A stretch of DNA of 64,000 nucleotides from SIG351 sp045627045. Its GTDB lineage: Bacteria > Bacillota > Clostridia > HGM11327. This document shows, one piece after another, positions 44,745-54,700 of the stretch. The stretch spans positions 39,772 through 103,771 of the forward strand of contig JAZQMY010000041.1 of the NCBI GenBank assembly GCA_045627045.1, written 5' to 3'. A program made the translations under genes and the position numbers. Position 1 is the first letter of the stretch, and every line of letters begins with the position of its first letter. The notes below the pieces were generated by a model. It was given only the letters and a program-made list of their open reading frames with translations, searched no databases and was not told where the DNA came from.

Positions 44745-46502
44745 TTATGTGGTTACGTCAATCTCGTACACATCGAAACGGTCCGTAGGCTTTACCACGG
44801 CGCGCTGTTTCTTCATGTACCGTTCCATGTCAAAGACATTCTGAGGGTCGGCGTCGGCTGTGTATTTGTAGTTCGGGTGCCTCGTGAGATCGTATTTGTC
44901 CGAGAAGAATGGACGCACGCCTCGCAGCATAAAAATACACTTGCCGCCGTCCATAACAGCAAGTTCGTCCTGGGTCATCAACTCCTTTCCTAATTTCTGA
45001 TAACTGAGACCGTGGGAGATTTGCGTACCCCTGTTTTCGGATCGGTTGTAGCTGTCGATGGTCTCTTTACCCAGCAGCTCCGATATCTCCTTCAGGGTCG
45101 TTTTCTCCTTGCCTCCCAAAAACAAGGTGCTGTCGCAGTTGCCCACGATGGTATCCGCGCTGTCCTTGTAAATGGCTTTTAACTGACTCTGCGATTGCAG
45201 AATGATGGACGCCGATATTTCACGGCTCCGGATGGTTGCGATCAGCTTGTCAAATGCGGGTATCTGTCCGATATTCGCAAATTCGTCCAGGATCAGACGG
45301 ACGTGGACGGGAAGTCTGCCGCCGTAGAAATCATCCGCCTTGTCGCAAAGAAGGTTGAAAAGCTGACTATACATAAGGGCGGCAACAAAGTTAAAGGTGC
45401 TGTCGGTATCGCTGATGATAACGAACAGCGCCGCCTTGCTGTCGCCCAGAGTATCAAGCTCCAATTCGTCATAGGCCATAAGCTCCCGCAGCTCCTTGAT
45501 ATCGAAGGGAGCAAGACGGGCACCGCAGCTAATGAGGATGGATTTTAACGTTTTGCCCGCGGCCATCTTGAATTTCTTATACTGCTTGACGGCAAAATGG
45601 TCCGGGTCTTTTTCCTCCAGGTCTGCAAAAAGGAGGTCAACGGGGCTTTGGTATTCCTCGTCGTCCTCCCTGGCTTCACTGGCATTGATAAGATCAAGCA
45701 GCGTTATGAAGTTTTTTTCGTCCTCCGTAGCCTCATACCAGATGTACCCGATCAGGGCCGAGTAATAGAGGCGTTCCGCCTTTACCCAGAAATCTTCGCC
45801 GGATTTGTCGCCCTCGCCTTTGGTATTCATAATCAGGGCGTTTACCAGCTTCAAAATATCCTTTTCGGATCGGATATACGCCAGAGGGTTATACCGCATA
45901 GATTTTTTGAAGTTTATGAGGTTCAGACTTTTAATGCGGTATTTCTTTCGCTCCAGGAGCCGTCCCACCTCGTTTAGGATCGTGCCTTTCGGATCGGTCA
46001 CGACGTAGGAGGAATGGCATTGAAGGAGAGAAGGCTTGCAGAAAAACCTTGTTTTACCGCTGCCGCTGCCTCCGATTACAAGAATGTTTTTGTTTCTCGC
46101 GTATTTGGGCTGTTTAGGTCTGCTCGACATTGTGATACGCTCGGTCTGCGTGATGGGGATATTGTTGAAAAAATCCTCGTCCACAAACGGGGCAATATCC
46201 GCAGGCGTGCCCCATCGGGCGCTGCCGTACTCCACACCGTGGCGGTATTTCTTTGCGTTCTTGCCTTTGAAATGCACGATCAAGCGAATAATGACCGCGC
46301 CCGCAATGCCGATCAGGAGGTCAAGAAGGTGGAAGCTGGGTGCGAGGGAGGAAAAAGCAGTTGCAAATCCTTCACCGATGGAGAGTATTTTTGCGGAAAG
46401 GTCTGCTCCCGGTGCCAGACGGAAGGCCTGGGATACCTTGTCGAAGGGATACACGAACAGCACATACGGGAGGTTGGTTAAAACAAGTTTTTTTACGTTC
46501 AT
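44745..46502 (-). CDS. virD4: VirD4-type coupling protein
   Basis: 585 residues. An N-terminal membrane part (about 10-80), Walker A GGSGSGKT at 144-151, Walker B LILDEFANIG and the SQSQLKAIY segment are those of TraG/VirD4 ATPases. It brings the relaxase-DNA complex to the channel. It overlaps pcfB by four bases; PcfB is its accessory partner in pCF10. Confidence 0.94.
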   Translation of the reverse strand: MNVKKLVLTNLPYVLFVYPFDKVSQAFRLAPGADLSAKILSIGEGFATAFSSLAPSFHLLDLLIGIAGAVIIRLIVHFKGKNAKKYRHGVEYGSARWGTPADIAPFVDEDFFNNIPITQTERITMSSRPKQPKYARNKNILVIGGSGSGKTRFFCKPSLLQCHSSYVVTDPKGTILNEVGRLLERKKYRIKSLNLINFKKSMRYNPLAYIRSEKDILKLVNALIMNTKGEGDKSGEDFWVKAERLYYSALIGYIWYEATEDEKNFITLLDLINASEAREDDEEYQSPVDLLFADLEEKDPDHFAVKQYKKFKMAAGKTLKSILISCGARLAPFDIKELRELMAYDELELDTLGDSKAALFVIISDTDSTFNFVAALMYSQLFNLLCDKADDFYGGRLPVHVRLILDEFANIGQIPAFDKLIATIRSREISASIILQSQSQLKAIYKDSADTIVGNCDSTLFLGGKEKTTLKEISELLGKETIDSYNRSENRGTQISHGLSYQKLGKELMTQDELAVMDGGKCIFMLRGVRPFFSDKYDLTRHPNYKYTADADPQNVFDMERYMKKQRAVVKPTDRFDVYEIDVTT

Positions 46503-46987
46503 AGCTGCACGCTCCGATCTTTGACCTTGACTTTCTCCCGGTCAATGGTTCTTTGTTCGGCCCTCTGTGCCGCCTTTTCCTTCGCCTTTGCCAGACGCTC
46601 CCGGATGGTCGGCTTTTCCTCACGAGCCATTTTCTTTGCCGCGAACTCCCGGAAGGCTGCCGTGATCGCGTCTGCGTCCCGGCTTTTGAAGAACACCATA
46701 TACCGCGGCTTTTCCGCCGTGGTGTCTTTCTTCAGGGCGAAATCCACGTGGTACTTTTTTGCGACCGCCGTAAACGCCTTGATATTCTTGTCGGTGATCT
46801 CGATATTCGCCAGCCCCGCATTTTGCCCGGCAAGCTGTTTCAAACTTTGCTTGCCTCGGTGTATCTTTGCGCCTTTGTTCTTCTGCGCGTCCAAAAAGGC
46901 TTTGATGGCTTTTTCAAGGGTGTGCTCGCTGATCTTGGCGCCGTCGATGATAATGGCTACTACCTTGCCGGTTACTTCTTCCTGCAT
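46499..46987 (-). CDS. pcfB: PcfB family protein (DUF3801)
   Basis: 162 residues. Segments GAKISEHTLEKAIKAFL and ARYMVFFKSRDADAITAAF-like text mark the family; in pCF10 PcfB binds the relaxase and coupling protein. It ends with a long basic tail containing EEKPTIRERLAKAKEK, shared with two other ICE proteins. Confidence 0.87.
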   Translation of the reverse strand: MQEEVTGKVVAIIIDGAKISEHTLEKAIKAFLDAQKNKGAKIHRGKQSLKQLAGQNAGLANIEITDKNIKAFTAVAKKYHVDFALKKDTTAEKPRYMVFFKSRDADAITAAFREFAAKKMAREEKPTIRERLAKAKEKAAQRAEQRTIDREKVKVKDRSVQL

Positions 46988-47893
46988 TTACTCACGCCCC
47001 CTTCGTCCGTCCCCGTACATATCGTGCTGTACCAGGGAGGAATAATAGCTGTTGATGGTAGAGGGCGCGTTATACAGCGCCGCCAGGAGATATTTCTTGA
47101 TATTGCGGACATAGGTGGTGTTGTCCCTCATACAATCCATCACGTACTGAACGTGGGAGCTGTCCAGCTTCAGGAAACGGGATTTTACCACCTCCGCCGG
47201 AAAATCGTCTCCGGCTATGCGGATCGTCTTTCTTGCAGAGCAGACGGTATCCACGATAAGCTCCGCGATCTCGTCAAGCTGTTCACGGTCCATCTTCGGG
47301 TCCTGAATGAGAATGTCATAGTCGATATTTTCCAAAACGATCTCACGGTATGTTTCTCTCGCTCCCATCCCATCCGTTCCTATCCGTGAGCGCGTGCGCT
47401 CACCGTCTCCCGTGGGGGCTGGGGGATTTGATGAGATAGGATTTGATGGTTCAGTAATTGATAAATCTTTTTTTGATTCATAGTTACTTGATATATCTAT
47501 ATTTAATTGTGCGGGGTTTTCCTGTTCAGGTTTTCCCAAGACAGGGTTATCCAAGACTGGATTTTCCTGTTTAGGTTTTTCCCGTTTAGGTGACGGTTCT
47601 ATGGGCTGTTCCAAAATGGTGTACTCGATGGCTCCGAGCTGACCGTTTTCGTTTCGGACGCGCTCACGGATAACATACCCGTGTTCCTCCAGCTCACGCA
47701 CTCCGGCGCATATACTGTCCACGCCATCCTTGCAGATATGGGCGAGACCTTTTGTGGTGTAGTCCCATTCCTCCGGCAGAGAGAGCATAAGGGAGAGCAG
47801 CCCCTTCGCTTTCAGGGACAATCCCGTGTTACGCAGATGATGGTTCGACATGACCGTGTAATCACGGGTCTTGTCTATGCGGAATACTGCCAT
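46988..47893 (-). CDS. Replication-initiator-like protein with winged-helix N-terminus (DUF6017-type)
   Basis: 301 residues from the ATG at 47893, six bases after AGGAGGT; an ATG at 47899 directly touches that site. The N-terminal 100 residues (FRIDKTRDYTVMSNHHLRNTGLSLKAKGLLSLMLSLPEEWDYT) form a winged helix of the replisome-organiser type. A Pro/Asn-rich linker (about 115-180) leads to a helical C-terminal domain (NIDYDILIQDP...KKYLLAALYNAPST). It probably starts replication of the circular ICE form, or acts as regulator, and is the first gene of the transfer operon. Confidence 0.83.
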   Translation of the reverse strand: MAVFRIDKTRDYTVMSNHHLRNTGLSLKAKGLLSLMLSLPEEWDYTTKGLAHICKDGVDSICAGVRELEEHGYVIRERVRNENGQLGAIEYTILEQPIEPSPKREKPKQENPVLDNPVLGKPEQENPAQLNIDISSNYESKKDLSITEPSNPISSNPPAPTGDGERTRSRIGTDGMGARETYREIVLENIDYDILIQDPKMDREQLDEIAELIVDTVCSARKTIRIAGDDFPAEVVKSRFLKLDSSHVQYVMDCMRDNTTYVRNIKKYLLAALYNAPSTINSYYSSLVQHDMYGDGRRGRE

Positions 47894-47966
47894 TTCCATA
47901 CCTCCTTCCTATGAAATTTGAAAGTGTTGTTTTTCGGTGTTTTTGCCGTCTGTATGCCTCCGTTAT

Positions 47967-47984
47967 CCTCCGCAAAGGAAAACA
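47967..47984 (+). repeat. 18-base direct repeat, right copy
   Basis: Same 18 bases as 30976-30993, in the same orientation; it is in the upstream region of the transfer operon. Confidence 0.6.
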
Positions 47985-48082
47985 CCCACGCCCATCACGG
48001 AACGCAAGGCACAGAGGAAGAAACAGCGGTTTTTCCACCCTAATTCATACATTTTTTGATAGGGTCTTATGGGCATAAAAAA

Positions 48083-48113
48083 AACGCCACAAGATTTTTC
48101 GTCTTATGGCGTT
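48083..48113 (-). terminator. Terminator of the right excisionase-like gene
   Basis: AACGCCA / TGGCGTT with inner AAGA/TCTT, then eight T on the minus strand, just after the stop at 48122. Confidence 0.8.
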
Positions 48114-48121
48114 AGCGTGGT

Positions 48122-48328
48122 TTATTCAATTCCTGTTTCTTCCAGCCATTCATCAAATGACTTTTTGGATATGCGGATCGTCTTTCCGATACGCACTACT
48201 TTGAAGAGCCCCTGTTGGGTAAGCTGATATGCGGAACTCCTGCTGATGTTCAACATTTGCTGTATATCCGAAACCGAATAAGTCTTGACCTCTTGTTTTT
48301 TTGGCGTTTTTGTGGTATAATTGTTCAC
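48122..48328 (-). CDS. Excisionase-like helix-turn-helix protein (right copy)
   Basis: 68 residues, strongly similar to the protein at 20743 (shared YxVxxI..xL.I.R.SAY.L...G.FK.VRIG..IRISK.SFDEWL). It lies about 220 bases from attR with its own terminator, so it is separate from the transfer operon. It could be a second excisionase or a regulator of the right end. Confidence 0.8.
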   Translation of the reverse strand: MNNYTTKTPKKQEVKTYSVSDIQQMLNISRSSAYQLTQQGLFKVVRIGKTIRISKKSFDEWLEETGIE

Positions 48329-48387
48329 GATAATAACCTCCGTTAGAGCCTTAATGGAGGATGGCTACACCCGAGAAGCAAACCCGT

Positions 48388-48407
48388 CTTGCTAATAGTT
48401 TGCTAAT
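48388..48407 (+). repeat. Right integrase arm-type sites
   Basis: CTTGCTAAT (48388-48396) and TTTGCTAAT (48399-48407), the same word and orientation as the three left sites. Nearby GGTACG copies (48413, 48535) and the CGTAC/GTACG inverted repeat (48526-48540) may also take part. Confidence 0.6.
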
Positions 48408-48545
48408 AGGACGGTACGAACCACCTATAAAAAGGCGTATTTTTGCGGTATTTACGGCATTTTGTTCATAAACATAATGACACATGCTCGTATGAAGTGT
48501 AACGAAAAGTTATTACTTGAATATCGTACGAAACGGTACGCCATA

Positions 48546-48590
48546 CTCCTAAGCGGTAGGTCGGGTGTTCGAATCACCTCGGGAACACCA
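48546..48590 (+). pseudogene. 3' half of host tRNA-Arg(CCU) with attR core
   Basis: The core CTCCTAAGCGG (48546-48556) is followed by T, variable AGGTC, T arm GGGTG TTCGAAT CACCT, acceptor CGGGAAC, discriminator A and CCA. It pairs with the 5' half at 18970-19012, not with the intact ICE tRNA at 19063. It has no promoter or 5' half here and cannot be expressed as a tRNA until the ICE leaves. Confidence 0.85.
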
Positions 48591-48593
48591 GAG

Positions 48594-48635
48594 CGCCGAA
48601 GTCCTTACAAATAAAGGATTCCGGCGTTTTTTGTT
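48594..48635 (+). terminator. Original terminator of the split tRNA-Arg
   Basis: CGCCGAAGTCCTT / AAAGGATTCCGGCG arms with small mismatches and six T. Confidence 0.7.
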
Positions 48636-48705
48636 CTGAAAACATTATGAATTATTCAGTTTTTATTATCCCGGTTCAATTCTGGTCTGTACATAGTTTA
48701 TTAAT

Positions 48706-48745
48706 AAAAAAGACGGAAACGGTTTTGAACCGCTTCCGTCTTTTT
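48706..48745 (-). terminator. Terminator of the leucine-rich-repeat gene
   Basis: AAAAAGACGGAAACGGTT / AACCGCTTCCGTCTTTTT around a three-base loop, with one mismatch. Confidence 0.82.
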
Positions 48746-48757
48746 CGTTACAGCTGA

Positions 48758-51700
48758 TTACTCAGCCTTCTTTTTTCTTTTTTCCAAAAGCATCAACATT
48801 GCAAAAGCACAGCTTCCTGCAAGGAGGAGTGTTATCCAGAGTGACATATCTGCCTTCTCACCCATTTCAGGAGTGATCGGCTCAGTCTTCTTTGTCCACT
48901 TTGCATATACTGTCGTGTCTTCTGCAACATCAGCAGTGAAGTCGAACTTCTCAGAGAATTCTGCATCAGCATACCAGCCTTCAAATGTGTATCCCTCTTC
49001 AGAAGGATTCTCAGGCATCGTTGCCTTGTCGCCCTTCTCGATTGTCTCTGAAGGCACCTGATTGCCGTAGCCATTCATCTCGTAGTCAACTGTTATAAGC
49101 TCAACATAAATGTTTTCAACTGAAATCATAATGTCACAGCCTGTTTCAACAGTTACGGTAACCTCATCGTCTGTGCTCTTTTCACCGTCATCAACTTTGC
49201 AATAAACAGTCTTATTGTATCCTTCGCGCTCGCAGTAGGATTCACAAATTGTATATGTTCCCGGTTCAAGCTCGAGTGAGAATACATAAGCGTTATCTGC
49301 TCTGCGATCTGCGGCAAAGTTTGCACCAAGAGTGAATTCCTGAGCAAACGTTCCGTCATCGTTTGCAATCGTGAAGAAGATTTCGGCAATAAAGTCTGAA
49401 TCAGGGATATCTCCGCTGAATGACTTTGAAATAGTTACTACGCCTGTTGTCTTGGGCTGGATCGTGAGAGTTGTTGTAGCACTGCCGTCAGCAGAAACAA
49501 CCTCAACCGTGTGTACGCCGTCACTTAATGTCTCAAGATATTCTGCAGAAAGAGTGATCTTTGTAGAGCCGGCAACAGCAGTGTAGTTTGTTGAATCGAT
49601 CGTGAAGCCGTCAACCTTGACGCTGTCGAAAATATCGAACGATGCGTCTGATGTGAGTGAGAAGCTGTCTTCTGTACCCTTCTTCCACTCGCCGTCAGCG
49701 CCGTCGATAATCGTATATACAACAGGAAGCTTAGTCCACTTTGCATATACTGTTGTGTCCTTCGTGATGGTCTGATCGAAATCAAATTCAGTAAGGAGGT
49801 CTGAATCAATGTACCAGCCATTGAATTCGTAGCCTTCCTCTGAAGGTTCTTCAGGCTTTTCAGCCTTGTCGCCTTCATCGATGATCTGATCTGCAACTGA
49901 TGTTCCGTGGCCATTCATCTCAAAGTCTACTGTATATCTTGTGTAGCCGCAATCGTCACACACATTGCCTGTGAAGTGGTGATCTTCTGTCTCGATATGT
50001 GTTCCGTCTGCTGAGCATGTGCGCTGATGCTGTGTTCTGCTGATTGAAGTCCAGCTGCTCCAGTTATGTCCCTTTGCAGGAACAACGATGTCAGCCATGC
50101 TGATTTCAACCAATGCATCCTCGTCAGCAAAATACAATTCACAGCCTTCAAGCTTGCATGAATAGTATTCCTTGCTGCCGTCTTCTGTGCATGTAGCTTC
50201 TACTGCTTCATTCTTCTCAAGCTCGTGATAGTCAACAGCCCTGATTATCCACTTGTCTTCTGCGAATGTGAGGCCGCTGTTTGTAAGAAGTGCCTTGTAT
50301 GCCTCAATGTCTTCGTCTGTTGTCGCTGCAGGAACAAATACGATACCCGCTTCGTTCACAAACTGGAATACGCCCTCATCAAATGAATATACGCTCGGAT
50401 CTGCCGAAGCAAATACCAATCTGTTTACATTTGAATCGCCGTAGAAAGGACAAGTTTCATCATCAGTAGGATCATTCCATGTGATTTTTGTCAAGCCCTT
50501 CGGGAATACGATCTTTGTGAGGTTTATGTTCTCCTTGAGAGCATCGCCGATCTTTGTGATGTTGCTCTCACGGAGGTTAACAACCGTTACGTTGTTGCAG
50601 CTTGAGAACACACCGCCGTCAAGTTCTTCTGTAAGACATTCACTGTCAAGTACCAATGTCTCGATGTCGAGCAAGCCCTGGAATGCACCAGCATCAAGCT
50701 TAAGTGCTGCTGCAGTACTGTTGCTCTGGAATTTGATATCTGTCAGATGGCTCTGATAGTGGAAAGCACCGTAGCCGATTTCTGTGAGGCTGTTGTTCTT
50801 GCCGAAGTCAACAGACTCAAGAATGTTTGCGCCGATACGAGCTGCTTCAACGTTGTTTGCAATGCCGCCTTCTCCGCCGATCTGCATGAAGCCGCTCGGG
50901 ATCGAACTGAGCTTTGAGTTGTCGCTGAATACGAGATGCTTTACGCTTGAATAATCGAACGAACCTGAATACATTTTTACAAGGTTTGCCGGAAGTACGA
51001 GCGTATCGATATAATTGAGCTCATCATCAATGCCGTTCTCAACGAGGTAAGCGTTATTGCCGACACCAATGAATGTCCCGCTTTCAAGCGTCAGATCAAC
51101 ATCGGATGTACCAAAGTCAATAGTTGTCAGATGGCTCTGGTTCTTGAATGCACCTGAACCGATACGGCTGATATTGTTGTTCTTGCCGAGCTCAACGCTT
51201 TCAAGACAATTAACTGCGATCTGTACAGGATCGTTGATAAATGTCTTCTCTTCATCATAGCCGTGCTGTCCGGGAGCACCGTTGCTGCCTTCGCCGTCAA
51301 TTGCCATAAAGCCGTTCGGAATTTCATTGAGTTTTGAGTTATCGTTGATAACGAGATGCTTAACACGCGCATAATCAAACGTACCTGATTGTATCCTGAC
51401 AATGTTTGCCGGAAGAACAAGTGTATCAATGCCAAGGAGTTCATCATCAATTCCATTTTCAACGAGATATGCATTGTTGCCGACACCAATGAATGTACCG
51501 CTTTCAAGCGTCAGATCAACATCGGATGTACCAAAGTCAATAGTTGTCAGATGGCTCTGGTTCTTGTATGCACCTGAATTGATATAGCTGATATTGTTGC
51601 TCTTGCCGAGGCTGACGCTTTCAAGGCAATTTGCAGCAATCTGTACAGGATCGTATACAAATGTCTTTACATTTTCGTAATAATCTACATGCTCTCCGGG

Positions 51701-54700
51701 GTAACCGTTGTGACCTTCTCCGTCAACGCCGAGGAAGCCGTTCGGGATCGAACTGAGCTTTGAGTTGTCGCTGATAACGAGATGCTTAACACGTGCATAA
51801 TTAAATGCGCCTTCATACATCTTTACAAGATTTGCAGGAAGAACGAGTGTTTCAATGCCTTCGCAAAGCTCTGTATCTATGCCCTGCTCAACAAGATATG
51901 CGTTATTGCCGACACCGATGAATGTACCGCTTTCAAGCGTCAGATCAACTGTTGACGTTCCGAAGTCAATGTTTGTCAGATGACTCTGGTTCTTGAATGC
52001 ACCGCAGCCAATATTTGAAAGGCTGTTATTCTTACCAAAGTTTACGCTTACAAGGCTGTTTGCTTCTATCTGTACAGGATCGTATACAAAGGTTTTTTCT
52101 TCATCATAATAACCGCCATGCTCTCCCGGATGTGCGTTGTTGCCTTCTCCGTCAACGCCAAGGAAGCCACTCGGAATCTGGCTGAGCCTTGAGTTATCGC
52201 TGAATGCAAGGTTCTTTATCTTTGCAGATCCGAATACGCCGGATTGCATTTCAACGAGATTTGCCGGAAGAACAAGTGTTTCAATGCCTCCGCAAAGCTC
52301 TGTATCTACGCCCTGCTCAACAAGATATGCGTTATTGCCGGCACCGATAAATGCGCCGTTTTCAATAGTAAGGTCAACTGTTGACGTGCCGAAGTCAATA
52401 TTTGTCAAATGGCTCTGATTCTTGAACGCACCGTAGTCAATTCTTGAAAGGCTGTTATTATTACCGAATTTGACGCTTACAAGGCTGTTTGCTTCTATCT
52501 GTACAGGATCGTATACAAAGGTTTTTTCTTCATCATAATAACCGCCATGCTCTCCCGGATGTGCGTTGTTGCCTTCTCCGTCAACGCCGAGGAAGCCGTT
52601 CGGGATTACTTTAAGTCTTGAGTTGTCGCTGAAAACAAGATTCTTTATCTTTGCAGATTCAAATGTACCTACATCCATTTCTACAAGGTTTGCCGGAAGG
52701 ACGAGTGTTTCAATGCCTTCGCAAAGCTCTGTATCTACGCCCTGCTCAACAAGATATGCGTTATTGCCGACACCAATGAATGTACCGCTTTCAAGCGTCA
52801 GATCAACAGTGGATGTACCAAAGTCAATAGTTGTCAGGTGGCTCTGATTCTTGAACGCACCGTAGTCAATCCTTGAAAGGCTGTTATTATTACCGAATTT
52901 GACGCTTACAAGGCTGTTTGCTTCTATCTGGGCAGGATCGTATACAAAGGTTTTTTCTTCATCATAATCGCCATGCTCTCCCGGATGTGCGTTGTTGCCT
53001 TCTCCGTCAACGCCGAGGAAGCCGTTCGGAATTTCATCAAGTCTTGAGTTGTCGCTGAATACAAGATTCTTTATCTTTGCAGATTCAAATGCGCCAACTT
53101 CCATTCTGACAAGGTTTGCCGGAATGACAAGAGTATCGATTCCGTCGCAAAGCTCTGTATCTATGCCCTGCTCAACGAGATATGCGTTATTGCCGACACC
53201 GATAAATATTCCACTATCAAATGTCAGGTCAACAGATGATGTACCAAAGTCAATAGTCGTCAGATGGCTCTGATTCTTGAATGCTCCTGCTGCAATCTTT
53301 GAAAGACTATTATTCTTACCGAATTTGACGCTTTCAAGGCAGTTTGCAGCAATCTGTACAGGATCGTATACAAAGGTTTTTTCTTCATCATAATAACCGC
53401 CATGCTCTCCCGGATGTGCGTTGTTGCCTTCTCCGTCAATGCCGAGAAAGCTTCTCGGGATCGAACTGAGCTTTGAGTTGTCGCTGATAACGAGATGCTT
53501 AACGCGTGCATAATCAAATGCACCTTCATACATCTTTTCAAGATTTGCAGGAAGAACGAGTGTTTCAATGCCTTCGCAAAGCTCTGTGTCAACGCCGTTC
53601 TCAACGAGGTAAGCGTTGTTGCCAACGCCGATAAATACACCATAGTCAAGTGTAAGATCGACTGTTGATGTTCCGAAATCAATACTTGTCAGATGGCTCT
53701 GATTCTTGAACGCACCGTACTCAATCCTTGAAAGGCTGTTATTATTACCGAAATCAATGCTCTCAAGGCAGTTTACAGCGATCTGAACAGGATCATTTAC
53801 AAACTTCTTGTCTTCTCTGTTATAGCCTGTCTGTCCCGGATAACCGTTGTTGCCCACTCCGTCAACGTCGAGGAAGCTGCTCGGGATCGAACTGAGCTTT
53901 GAGTTGTCGCTGATAACGAGATGCTTAACGCGTGCATAATCAAATGCACCTTCATACATCTTTACAAGATTTGCAGGAAGAACGAGTGTTTCGATACCGC
54001 CGCAAAGCTCTGTGTCAACGCCGTTCTCAACGAGGTAAGCGTTGTTGCCGACACCAATGAATGTACCGCTTTCAAGCGTCAGATCAATATCGGATGTACC
54101 AAAGTCAATACTTGTCAGATGGCTCTGGTTCTTGAATGCACCGCGTCCAATTGTTTCTATGACATTGTTTGCACCGAAGCTGATCGATTCAATGCAATTT
54201 GCTCCGATCTGAACAGGGTTCTTCACGAAAGTGATTGAGCCGTCATCTGAGGCACCCGGATGTCCGTTGAAGCCCACTCCGCTGATTTCCATAAAGCCAT
54301 CAGGAATAGCCCTGATCTTTGCGCCGTCGCTGAACACAATGTTCTTGATGCGTGCAGCTTCGAAAGAATGGTCTCCCAATTCAACAAGGTTTACCGGGAA
54401 TACCAGAGTATCAATTCCGCCGAGCGTCTCATCCTCATAGCTTGCATTGTTACCGATTGCAACAAATGCACCGCGGGCAATTTTCAAGCCTTCTGAAACA
54501 GCATTTTCGCCAAAGTTGATTTCTGTAAGATGTGTCTGGTTCTTGAATGCGCCCATACCGATTCTTTCAATCGAGTTATAGTCGCCGAGATCAATGCTTA
54601 CCAGGCAATCGCACGCCTTTGCAACTTCCTCGGGAGTGAACGGATACGGAGAAACGAGCTCCCTGAACCATTCAATCACATAATCCCAGATGTGTGTGCA

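Larger units (their letters stand above)
19002..48545. mobile_element. Integrative conjugative element, Tn1549/CTn-like, 29.5 kb, in tRNA-Arg(CCU)
   Basis: The ends are set by the 11-base direct repeat and by the split tRNA. The element has a tyrosine integrase with two excisionase-like proteins, MOBP relaxase with MobC, and a full Gram-positive type IV secretion set (VirD4, VirB4, VirB6, PrgI, Maff2, NlpC/P60), plus TopB, ArdA and DUF4315/4366/PcfB genes known from the C. difficile CTn and Tn1549 families. Cargo: a tRNA-Arg, a VanZ / ECF-sigma cassette and a DUF6414-AAA+ cassette. No antibiotic resistance gene of a classic type was recognised. Transfer genes appear intact except for a frameshift at the start of the PP-loop gene. 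Confidence 0.92.

Noticed and set aside
20995..48520. 12-base inverted match TCAAGTAATAAC (20995-21006) and 48509-48520 near the ICE ends
   Set aside because: A 12-base match is expected by chance many times in a region this long; it does not extend further.
50640..54600. Regular repeats considered as a CRISPR array
   Set aside because: The period is about 427 bases and the repeats are in frame within one protein; no cas genes are present.
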